Origin: Dryocosmus kuriphilus
Lineage: Eukaryota > Arthropoda > Insecta > Hymenoptera > Cynipidae
Assembly: GCA_038277395.1 (NCBI GenBank)
Contig: CM076193.1
Location: forward strand, 143,457,813 to 143,521,812
Reading direction: 5' to 3'
DNA length: 64,000 nucleotides
Shown: one piece after another, positions 48,801 through 58,860 of the stretch
How positions within the stretch are numbered: the first letter of the stretch is position 1
Layout of the letters: the number at the start of each line of letters is the position of its first letter
Made by a program: the position numbers and the translations under genes
The notes under the pieces: model-generated
Databases searched by the model: none
The model's input: only the letters and a program-made list of their open reading frames with translations
What the model was told of the DNA's origin: nothing

Positions 48801-50885
48801 GCATCAGTCCAGAAAATCCGATCCGTTGTGTAGTCAATCGTCAAACCGTTTGGCCAGAATATGGACTCTGTGACAATTTCGCTCCTGTCGGAGCCATCCA
48901 TGTTGGCTCTTTCGATTTTTGGGTGTGGTCCTATGATTTAAGTAAGACTTAATATCCCGAGAAAAAATTTTCAGGAAATATTAGATAACTTACCCCAGTC
49001 TGTCCAATAAACATATCCAAAGTTGGGATGCACAGCTATTTGCTCTTGGTTTGTCTATGTCACTTGATATCAAGACGTGTCTAACTTTTGTATCAAGTGT
49101 GATGACTTCAACCCTTCTGGTTCCAGAATCAGTCCAGAAGAGCAAATCATGAATCCAGTCGATTGCAATACCCCCTGGTGTTTGTAGACCCCATCGTATC
49201 ACATCTGTAAGATTGATGATTTTAAAGAAAGAACTATATCAAGATAAATCAGGACTGGATTTAAAATACCTTCAGCTCCAGTTCCATTCACGAAAACTTT
49301 TCGGATAACATCCATTGAAACGTCTGACCAATAGATGGTGCTTCTTTTATAATGGTAGTTCAAAGCTATCGCATTGTGAAGACCTTTCAATACAGATGTG
49401 TATTTTGGGCTCGTCATGCTGACCTGAGTAAAAACAGATGTCTTAATTACTCCTCCTGTAAAGGTAAGTAGCAATATTTAGTTAATCAATTTAGTTTTAC
49501 TTGGCGGAGGTCAACCCGGTTTGCAAAAAGCAAAGTGGGATTTGGCGCCCAACGCTTTGCAGGTTCTCAAATCTGGTCTGAGGACATAACCAGGCATACA
49601 GTTGCAGACGAAAGAGCCTATCGTGTTGTTACAGATCTGGCTACAGACTGGATCCTAAAGAAATTATTCATAGTTTTACAATTGTTTTCTTTCTTGCTAG
49701 TACAATTTTTACAGATAACAACAAACCTTTTCAAATTCACATTCATTGACATCGTTACAAGTCACGTTATCTGATCCGAGAATAAATCCTTGGTCACAAG
49801 CACAGGCTTTTTTGTTATCAGCAGCAGTCAAGATACACTTCTGGATACACTTATCTTCCTTAGTGCAATTGCGTTTGTGAGGACAATTCATCTCGTCTGA
49901 AAGATTATAAAATACACTTTATTAATATTTTGTAAATGTTAAGGGTAAATGATTTTTTTTATTTTAAATCATAGATAAAAACCATCTTTTCCAGGACAAT
50001 CTGGAACACCGTCGCAAACGTGCTTAACACTGATGCAATCTCGACGATAGTGATGCATCATTGGATGTGCGACTGATGCGTTTCCTTGTTGGGTATTTTT
50101 GCAAAGATATTGAGTTGCATCGCAAGTAACTGCACAGCCCTGTTCATCTTCTCCATTAGAACAGTCTGGTACTCCATCACAAACCCAAAGACGCTGGAAG
50201 AATGATTAATGACGCAAATTTTTTTTATTAATATGAAACTTATCCAATTAATTGAGAGTAGGTATCATGAATTAATTTACAGGGACGCATGATCCTGTGG
50301 AGCAGGTAAATTCTTCTTGGGAACATTCCTTTGGGGTTTGATGTTCACACATGTCTTCGTCCTCTTTCCCTTGACAGTCGGGTTCCTTATCACAGACCCA
50401 AGTTCTGCTTATACATTTTCCACTGTTACACCTGTAGGTAATTAAAATGGAGAATTAGGATCAGAATTGCAATTGGAAATTCAACTGAAATTTAATGAGA
50501 GGCTGTATCCTAAATGAAAATCTATTCGGGATATACCTACCTGAACTCATTAGCATTGCAACTCGTTCCAACGAGTGTTTCACAATTATCCTCATCACTT
50601 CGATCGCCACAGTCATCATCCCCATCACATCTATATTCACGTGATATGCACCTTGGATAGGTGCACTTGAACTCATTTTCCTTACAGTGGACATCAACTA
50701 CCTCTGGATATGATAATAATTCATTTTTTATTTTTTATTTTTTGTAAATTAGATTCTTGTAAATGTTTATCCTACCACATTTTACTTCATCAGATCCATC
50801 AGCACAATCGCTTTCTCCATCACATCTGTAGTTGTTCAAAATACAAGTACCATCCATACAGGAAAATTCGTTATCGTTGCATTTC
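42817..50885 (-). CDS. Lrp4: LRP4, low-density-lipoprotein-receptor-related protein 4 (5' end outside)
   Basis: This is a type I receptor; vertebrate LRP4 binds agrin and Wnt antagonists and organises synapses, and insect Lrp4 acts in neurons. Visible coding exons (5' to 3'): 50776-50885, 50541-50703, 50281-50431, 49983-50193, 49727-49896, 49501-49654, 49270-49423, 48994-49204, 48198-48930, 47963-48124, 47658-47879, 47269-47555, 46900-47196, 46319-46816, 45919-46241, 45377-45841, 45027-45282, 44344-44765, 42817-43020: about 1730 residues, against about 1900 in human. Order: LDLa cysteine repeats (DCADGSDEVKC, DCGDRSDEDNC, DCQGKEDED), two EGF modules (49501-49896), then four YWTD beta-propellers each closed by an EGF module (NGGCSHLCL-like), a transmembrane helix and a tail. 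HTYHPQRQP after the first propeller is a close LRP4 match, and LRP5/6-type PPPSP motifs are absent. Single-base breaks at 49541-49543, 49039-49041, 48539-48542 and 45535-45536 lie in short homopolymers. The signal peptide and first LDLa repeats are not seen. Confidence 0.95.
43021..44343 (-). other. Last Lrp4 intron, nothing else recognised
   Basis: A 1.32 kb AT-rich intron between the NPxY exon and the final coding exon. No repeat family or ORF with features was identified. Confidence 0.6.
44344..44765 (-). other. Lrp4: Lrp4 juxtamembrane, transmembrane and NPxY tail exon
   Basis: The exon begins after a CTTCTTTTTGAAG acceptor. It encodes an acidic stalk (EDDPNYDEIDEEEELRRSE), the helix VVITIVFMMSITSTIIILII followed by basic stop-transfer residues (QRKTKQKK), and the cytosolic motif FSNPNYNASSGE, which contains NPNY, an NPxY endocytosis/adaptor signal. 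It continues in frame into the last exon (ERVYEDNGQTSSPEVVSLIP..), which is Ser/Pro-rich and ends DSIKK; I see no typical PDZ-binding C-terminus. Confidence 0.9.
47628..47671 (-). repeat. Lrp4: 22-bp tandem duplication spanning an Lrp4 splice donor
   Basis: Two adjacent copies of AAACCTACCAGAAGATAT(T/C)AGT on the plus strand, so the coding strand reads ATATCTTCTGGTAGGTTT twice. Each copy supplies a GTAGGT donor. Only the upstream one (exon end 47658) keeps the frame into the exon at 47555; using the second adds 22 nt and shifts the frame. Confidence 0.8.
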
Positions 50886-51409
50886 CTGGTACAACAAAAT
50901 ATAAAGTTTTATTTTAGTACTTTATTATATCATTGATTATTTTTTATATTATCAGTTATTCTTTATATTATTTGCTATTAAAGTATTGTTAAATTTTGTG
51001 TCTCAAAGTACACTGGGGAATCTGTACTCTGGTTATTCCGAGGGTTGGAATACCCTATTTTGTCCAAACACTTGTGATGGGTGACAACTGCACCCTTAAC
51101 TATTAACCCCTGACAGATGCATGCAGCAGGGTTCATAAATTATCTGCACCCTCGAGAGTTCTCCTTTGAGACAAAGAAAGTTGGTACTCTGTACTTAGGA
51201 ACCACTCACAGATGGTCCTTATACGTCTCTTTTTGAGGAAAGTAATTAAAACTTGATGAAAAAATCTGGATAATCATAGTATACAAATAAAAACAATATT
51301 GTAGATACATATCAAGATCCCTTATTGTTTAAATTAACAACTGTCTTATCAGATTAATTAAAGCACAAATATAACTCAGAATGTTTAATTAAATTTTAAA
51401 ATATCCCAG

Positions 51410-51640
51410 TAATTCCAGATAATTTAAGAATATTCAAGGACATTCTGCAAAATTTTAGAATACTCTATAATCTAGAAAATTTTATGATATTCTCAGAATG
51501 TTCAATAATATTCTAAGAGTTCTGGAAAACTGTAGAATATTCGAGAGTATTGAACAAGGTTATAGATTCTTTAAGAATATTATAGATAACATTATATATA
51601 ACATTATTCTATTAAAGAATTTTTAGAGAATATTAGAAAT
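51410..51640. repeat. Degenerate GAATATTC-type repeat array
   Basis: Another copy of the short palindromic repeat family (AGAATATTCAAGGACATTCT, GAATATTCGAGAG and similar) seen in the Snx25 intron and at 36.4-36.9 kb. It is less regular, and no ladder of four or more perfect units is present. Confidence 0.5.
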
Positions 51641-52609
51641 AGAGATTGCAGGGAGTGCATCAAAAGGACACGGTACGATAGCACGTTTCAAAAAAAATAT
51701 CAGAAACATTTACAAATTGCTCAAACTGCAAATTTGTTTATTCAGTTTGCTTATAATAATAAGATATGTAATTATCTTTATTGCTTAATGTTTTATTATT
51801 ATTTGAAATTAGATTAAAGACAGAAATCATGTTATACATATCCAAAATCATTAAAGAATCTTCTTCTATAGTTTATAACCATATAATTGTTGATAAAGGA
51901 ATATTTATATATAACTAACAACTAATTCGTACTTTTCAAATTTTCATTTATCGATTACATATTAATATCACACATTTTGAACAGCTTAAGTGCTATTATT
52001 GCATGCATATTTTAAAATTAACCATTTTTTAAAGTTTATGTTTGAATAAAAGAAATATGAGAATTTTTTTCAAAAATCGGTCCGACAGGATGTCTTAAGA
52101 ATTTATTTTGCTATAATTGAAAAAAAAACTTTAAAATCGATTTAGAATGTTAGCCGAAATCGCATTGAACATTTTATTAGCATTTTGCCCCACTGTGTCC
52201 TGGAAAGATGGCCATATGCCTATAGAGGGTGTACGCATGTGCACAAGAGGAGACATTTAAAAAAATATTTTTCTAAAAAATAATTGTTCACCATAAAATA
52301 AAAAATAATACCCAAACCACTTGATGATAAATCTTGGATTCACCCCACTCTAGAGATCCTCAAGGGAGGGTTGTGATCAGCCCTATCCGACTATCCGATT
52401 TTATATTTAAAAAAGTACTTGCTAGGCACAGACGCACGTAAAGTTTTGATAAGGAATTTCAACTTTCTTAGCTTGATTAACTGTGCTTGGCTGATAATAG
52501 CTCAATATTTTTAAAAAGTTACAATTTCATATTAGAGTTTCATGGCACTCTGGAATCCGTTTTGAATTACTTCTCCTTGAATTATTAGGCATATACAACC
52601 ACATTTTAA

Positions 52610-53250
52610 TATAAAATTCCTGAAGGAAACAATTCAGTTTTTAAATTTATTGAGACTTTAATCAATTTACTGATAAAAATTGATTAAGAAATACGTCTTT
52701 TGTAAGTATTATTTTTTCTCTAGCTAAGACTTTAATATTTTTGAATTCGAAGTTAAAAGAATGACCGAACTGCCATCAATGTTGGGATAAACAGGTGCTC
52801 AAAGAAAACCTGAACTGCATAAAAGAAATTCTTCAACAAAATAATTATCCCTTGCTCTTATTGAAAATGTCATAAAAGAGCATATCCATGAAATCTACAA
52901 TAGTTCAACTATTAATAATAAAAAAAGCAAATGGTTAGATTCTTGTAATAAAAATGATACAAAAGTCACTTTAACTTATACCCAAGGTCTTTCTGAACGA
53001 CTCAGGATTTTTTTTTTAATTCAACATTAAATTTTATTTAAAAAATAACCATATTGTAAATAATTTTATTTTCAATAAAAAACATTTTGACAATATTTAA
53101 AATCATTCTGGTGTTGTCTATTTAATTAATTGCAAACAATGTAATAAAGTCTACATTAGGGTGGCTCAAAAATGCATTGGAAAAATTTTTTTAATGATAG
53201 AGACCGACGCAACCCCCTATTTTATGAGGTTCCCGGAGAAAATTATTCCC

Positions 53251-53283
<33 letters not shown>

Positions 53284-55690
53284 ATTTTTAGTGCTGCCTC
53301 AAGGGCTCCGAAAAATACATGGGATTTTACATGGGAAAATGATGATTTTTAGAAAAATGAGGTACAAATTTCTGGGCTTATAGTTAGCTTTCGGGACATT
53401 ATCAGAACTTTTTGGGGAGTCTTCAAGGAATAATTTCTGATAAACAACTTTAAATTTTCAGCCCCCCCCCCCCTAACCCCTCCAGCAGAGCCCCAAAAAT
53501 GCCCCGAAAAACAGAAATGGAGAATTTTGACCGAAATTGGCATAAAAGAGTTTTGTTTTTCCATTTTCGCACTATAACTTGCTGTTACTCGATAAGGCAA
53601 ATATTTTTTATCATTTGTCAACTAACTTTAATTGTTTAAACAATTTATATTTGTTTAAATAATCTTTTTTTTCGTGACAGCACATTACGAGGTCATTTTT
53701 TGCGTTTAACCAGACACTAAGCTATTTTCAAGGATTCTTATTTATGTTTCAAGTGGTTTTAAATTGTTTAAACAATTTATTATTATTTATTTTTAACTTT
53801 CTCCAAAAAACAGGTACAGACTTCTAGTTTTTTTTTAATTTGCTCAACCTTGACATTTGAAATTAGATATACACGAAACTCAGATGTCATGATACTATTT
53901 TTGCAACAAATTTGTTTTTGTTTAAACAATTTTATATTATTTATTTGTAACTTTCTCAAAAAAAAAACCGGCGGAGAACTCTAGTTTTTTTTTTAATTTG
54001 CTCTACCTTGCCGCTTAAAATTAAATGTTTACAAAAATCTAATGTTATGCTATCATTATTGCAACAAATTTGTATTTGTTTAAACAAGTTTATGTTATTT
54101 ATTTGTAACTTTCTCAAAACAACCGGTGGAGAAATCTAGTTTTTTTTTTAATTTGCTCAACCTTGTCGCTTAAAATTGAATATTTACAAAAATCTAATGT
54201 TATGCTACCATTATTACAACAAATTTGTATTTGTTTAAACAATTACAAACTATTCTCAGAAAAAAAGTCTGCTTCAAGAAATTAAAAATTACAGCACTAT
54301 TTACGGAAAATACAACATATCAACCATTTTCTTTGGGAAAAAATTGTTACAACAAAAAAAAAAATTGTTTAAACAAATACAAATTTGTTGCAATAATGAT
54401 AGCATAGGATTAGATTTTTGTAAATATTTAATTTTAAGCGACAAGGTTGAGCAAATTAAAAAAAACTCTTGTTCTCCATCGGTTTTTTTTTGAGAAAGTT
54501 ACAAATAAATAACATAAACTTGTTTAAAAGAATAAAAATTTGTTGCAATAATGATAGCATAACATTATATTTTTGTAAATATTTAATTTTAAGCGAGAAG
54601 TTTGAGCAAATTAAAAAAAACTAGAGTTCTCCACCGGTTTTTTTTTTTTGAGAAAGTTACAAATAAATAATATAAAATTGTTTAAACAAAAACAAATTTG
54701 TTGCAAAAATAGTATCATGACATCTGAATTTCGTGTATATTTAATTTCAAACGTCAAGGTTGAGCAAATTTAAAAAAACTAGAGGTCTGTACCTGTTTTT
54801 TGGAGAAAGTTGAAAATAAATAATAATAAATTGTTTAAACAATTTAAAACCACTTGAAACATAAATAAGTATCCTTGAAAATGACTTAGTGTCTGGTTGA
54901 ACGCAAAAAATGACCTCGTAATGTGCTGTCACGAAAAAAAAGATTATTTAAACAAATATAAATTGTTTAAACAATTAAAAATTAATTGACAAATGATAAA
55001 AAATATTTGTCTTATCGAGTAACAACAAGTTATAGTGCGAAAATGGAAAAACAAAACTCTTTTATACCAATTTCGGTCAAAATTCTCCATTCCTGTTTTT
55101 CGGGGCATTTTTGGGGCTCTGCTGGAGGGAGTAGGGGAGGGGAGGGGGGTGAACATTTAAAGTTGTTTATCAGAAATTATTCCTTGAAGACTTCCCAAAA
55201 AGTTCTAATAATGTCCCGAAAGCTAACTGTAAACCCAGAAATTTGTACCTCATTTTTCTAAAAATCATCATTTTCCCATGTAAAATCCCATGCATTTTTC
55301 GGGGCCCTTGAGACAGCACTAAAAATCAAAAAAAAAAAAAAAAAAAAAAAAAAATAGGGAATTATTTTCTCCGGAAACTTCACAAAATAGGGGGGTGCAT
55401 CGTCAAAAAAAAAAAAAAAAAAAAAGTCATTTTGAGCCACCCTAGTCTACATAGGTAAAACTGGTGGTCGACGATTAAAAACTAGAATTTATAAACACAA
55501 AAGGGATTGTCAGTTTGGAAATTTGAGCACTGGCTTATCATAACATTCATGGCATTTCGGTCGTTCTTTTAACTTTGAATTCAAAAATATTAAAATCTTA
55601 GCTAAAGAAAATAATACAAAAGACGTATTTTTGAATCAATTTTTATCAATAAATTTAGTAAAATCTCAATAAACTTAAAAACTGAAATAA
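52610..55690 (+). mobile_element. Penelope-like retroelement fragment, split by a hAT-like insertion
   Basis: Plus-strand pieces at about 52790-53156 and 55453-55680 join into one Penelope C-terminus: LIENVIKEHIHEIYNSS, LTYTQGLSERLR, then CKQCNKVYI at 53155 resuming as VYIGKTGGRRLKTRIYKHK (GIY-YIG endonuclease) after 55445, then HSWHFGRSFNF and a stop near 55680. The reverse-transcriptase part is missing. An inverted copy of the last roughly 150 bp (compare 55545-55690) lies just upstream at about 52610-52790, as is common in these elements, which are often flanked by partial inverted copies. Related to the copy in Snx25 intron 1 but on the opposite strand. Confidence 0.78.
53157..55444. mobile_element. 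hAT-like non-autonomous foldback element, 2.29 kb
   Basis: The ends TAGGGTGGCTCAAAA and TTTTGAGCCACCCTA are flanked by a perfect 8-bp duplication GTCTACAT (53149-53156 and 55445-55452). An 8-bp duplication with TAGGG-type ends fits the hAT superfamily. The whole element is one large inverted repeat: arms of about 1.08 kb on either side of a loop of about 120 bp (roughly 54240-54362). Each arm contains three to four tandem units of about 140-150 bp carrying TTGTTTAAACAA palindromes and AACTTTCTCAAAAAAA. Long T/A runs mark both arms (53251-53281, 55330-55354). No transposase is encoded. Confidence 0.85.
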
Positions 55691-55699
55691 TGAGCGTTA

Positions 55700-57340
55700 A
55701 TCAAATTTATCATTGCATCATGCATTAAAATATATAAGATGATATAAAATTCCTTGTTTTTTAAGTTTCCCATGCTTTATCTCGCTTTATCATCTGTGGT
55801 TATATGAAAATTAGATTTGTTCCCATCGACCGGACCTTATGAAAACACTGTATCACCTTCAGTATGTATTCTGCCATCTATTTGTACGTCTCGTAATTTT
55901 GTGTTAAACTATTATACAATTGACTTATAATATAATATTTACAAAAATCGGAGCCTCTCCAATTTTTTTGAGGTTCCAATTTGTCTTTTTGCACAAATAC
56001 AAAACAGTATGTTTAGTTTTCACATCACAAATATTTTATCGAATATGATTGTTGACTATTGAAATTAACAGGTATGACAAAGTTTATTATTGTTGACTCA
56101 CGTTTTTGAAATTTTCAATTTTTTATTTTTTTATCATCTTATTTTAATTTTCTAGAATTAAATTTGTACTGATGATGACCCGCAATAAGGTCAAAACGTT
56201 GATGAAGTATGTATATTATTGGAATTTAAAAAAAGCTGAAAAAACGTATTTTTGTTTCTTCTGAGTTGTCTGTGGTGACCTTAGAAATATCTGTATCAAT
56301 AATTTAAACAGCCGAAATAAAGCAGGGTTATAATTTGATTCTTTCCAAATATTCAACATTAGCGACTTCAACGGCAGAAAAAATCTCAACTGGGGGGCAT
56401 GATTCAAACTTTTGCAGAGAATCAACACTTTTCAAACCTATTATTATAGGCGACTCCGAAGTTTTTTAATACGCTGAAACCATATTTGTTGCCCAAAGTG
56501 CTTCACTAAGTCAGCGCTTTGAGACATCTTGGCCCAAACGTGCCAAAAGGCCCATTTTTTACATTGAAGAATCGAAAAAAGCTTCGAAACGAAAGAAGGT
56601 AGGCTAATTTGGCCAACGGATTCTAACTAAGTGCCCCTCAGAAACGCTTATTCATTCTTTATAACGTAGTGATTAATTTTTTGACACCCTTATTACGACG
56701 AAGCATAGAAAATGTGATTTTTCGTGTTAAAGCAGATTGTTGAATAAAACTATTCAAGAAAAGTTTTAAAATTTGTCTTGGGTTTTTTTTTTTTTTTCAA
56801 CCGTTAGAGCTCCTGGCAGATTTTCCAATCAAGTTATTCGAACCTGAAATCATTCCCTATAACGCCCTCAGAAAACATCCCCATACAGAAGCGACACCCC
56901 CGTTCAGAACGAGTTTTTGAATTATCCTCAGAAGTTGTTTTTTCAATCGTTATATACAAAAAGAACGCAAATCACGAATCCTTAATAGCGAATATTGTAC
57001 CCGATTTTTCGATTGACTGTGGAGATCTGAAATCGTTTTTAGGTAACTATCCCTGGAGAGCACACTACTCCCTCCCCCTTCCAAAAAAGTTTTTCTTGTA
57101 AGGAAAATGCGATTCAATTTTTTCTTGCACGATCCGATTAGAATGTAAATGCAACACTTATACAAAATTCAAAAACTCTTCTTGAAGCGGGCGAGCGTGT
57201 GATGAAAGGGATATCTGAAAATGATTTCAGGTCTCGAAAGTTCAATAAAAAAATCTGATACAACAACTGATATTTAAAAAATGTGATTTACGTGGTGTGT
57301 GTGTGCGTAAGGATTTTAAAAATCCCCCCTGATACAATAT
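55700..57340. other. Penelope 3' flank and unassigned AT-rich sequence
   Basis: At 56170-56200 the string CTGATGATGACCCGCAATAA then GGTCAAAACGTTGATGAAG resembles the hammerhead-ribozyme-bearing terminal region of Penelope-like elements, with the conserved G after stem II replaced by A. From 56220 to 57340 I recognise nothing; frames at 56216 and 56950 are chance. Confidence 0.4.
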
Positions 57341-57348
57341 TCGGTATA

Positions 57349-58271
57349 CGAGGCACGTCCAGAAAGTAAGTGTACTCAATTTATGTAGGCTTCAAAAAGA
57401 ATTTATTAAAACAAAAACACAGTTGGTTACACTTGTACATATGTAAGTTATTTTTCGACATAGTCACCATCCCTCTCGATGTAAGTGGTGAGCCGCGGGA
57501 TCAATTTTTTGATGCCTGCCTCGAAGAAGTCTCCCGCCAGCTCTTTCGCCCACTTCTTCACCTCCCCCTTCAAATCATCGTCCGTTGAAAACTTGTTTCC
57601 ACCCATGTGCACCTTCAGGGAAGTGAAGAGATGGAAATCTGAAGGGGCCAGGTCAGGGGAATACGGGGGGTGGTTCAAAACGTCCCATCCAAAAGAGTCC
57701 AGGAGTTGCTTCATGGCGTTGGCCGTGTGAGGTTTGTCATTTTCAGCTGTTTTGTGACCCACCTCGCAGACAATTTCCGATATCCGAGAGTTTCTGTGAT
57801 TGTTTCGTGTAACAGGAATCTGGAGATTTGCGTCAATCTGCGATCGTCACGGACCGCAATCTCGATTTTTTCCACAAGTTCGTCAGTCACAATTGAAGGT
57901 CTTCCGCTCCTCTGATCGTCATGCACGGAAGTACGGCCATTTTTAAATTCGCGGCACCACTTGCACACACTCGTATGATTCATAGCTCCATTACCGTAAA
58001 CAGTTTTCACTTCATTATAAATCTCAACTGGAGCTTTTCCCTTCACAACGAGGTAGCGAATGACGGCGCGAATTTCGCACTTGGCGGGAGATACGATCGA
58101 CATTTTTCGCGAGAGATGCTACTGCGTCAAGAGTTTTCAACACACTAACCTCGGATTGGTCTCGTTTTGAAGGGGAGGGGTCAGGCTACGCGGCAGTGTT
58201 GCCAACATGTCGAAAAAGTATTCCCTACAGCTGTGAGAGTACCAGTACACTTACTTTCTGGACGTGCCTCG
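57349..58271 (-). mobile_element. Internally deleted mariner element (923 bp)
   Basis: Terminal repeats CGAGGCACGTCCAGAAAGTA and the inverse of ..TACTTTCTGGACGTGCCTCG are flanked by TA at 57347-57348 and 58272-58273. The family differs from the mariner at 4007-5354 (different terminal repeats and protein). The length is about 0.4 kb short of a full mariner because the centre of the transposase gene is missing. Confidence 0.9.
57448..58103 (-). pseudogene. Mariner transposase with central deletion
   Basis: The N-terminal part (57711-58103) starts MSIVSPAKCEIRAVIRYL and carries the HTH and linker (SVHDDQRSGRPSIVTDEL..). After WVTKQLKM it runs out of the original frame. The C-terminal part (57448-57762) resumes at NDKPHTANAMKQLL with PPYSPDLAPSDFHLF (third catalytic Asp) and a normal C-terminus. 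The segment with the first catalytic Asp (usually GDExW) is gone. The two pieces overlap in different frames. Confidence 0.88.
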
Positions 58272-58279
58272 TAATAATT

Positions 58280-58860
58280 ATAATCGAGATATCTATTATC
58301 CGTGCCTTATAAATGTGTAAGAATTAAAAATATAATCCCTACCATACTGAACTAAAAGATGTTTGCATTATACTTATGACTCGGAAATGACCGGAAGTGG
58401 GTGTATTTTATATGTTTGAAGAAAAAATATATATAAAACCTACGTCTATCAAACCCGTCAAATAATTTTTTTTTACGAGTACCTGTTGCATAAACAGTGG
58501 CACCAAATACATTAAACTTGTCTTTTCTAATAACTCCGTAAATAATGATTTTACAGCATTAACTGTATCTAGAAATTAGTTTTCATTTTTCAAGGATCAT
58601 TTGATGGAATAATAAAATCGACAAAGCAAATAATTATGTATATTATTATTTCATTAAATAGTGCAAAAGAAAATAATAATTTTGCTGATCCTTGTCATCG
58701 AAAATATCATCGTTTTTCAATTTGAAAATTATATATGCACCTAAGTATGGGCTAAGTATGGTCGAAACGTTCGCCGTGGCATGTACCCGAAATTCCATCT
58801 ACTTTCTAGTCCAGTAGATATAGACATTATATTTCGAAAATTTGATAATAATTGCAAAAT
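58280..58860. other. AT-rich spacer, nothing recognised
   Basis: Sequence between the deleted mariner and the next inverted-repeat complex. A stretch around 58755-58800 (ATGGTCGAAACGTTCGCCG) resembles the terminal GAAACGTT word of Penelope flanks but is too short to assign. Confidence 0.4.

Noticed and set aside
29455..49896. Interpreting Snx25 and Lrp4 as pseudogenes
   Set aside because: The breaks are isolated one-base homopolymer changes, all splice sites are intact, and the corrected proteins are full domain for domain.
53161..53352. Poly-Phe ORFs in the hAT-like element (also 55258-55440)
   Set aside because: Products of the long T/A tracts in the two arms, mirror images of each other.
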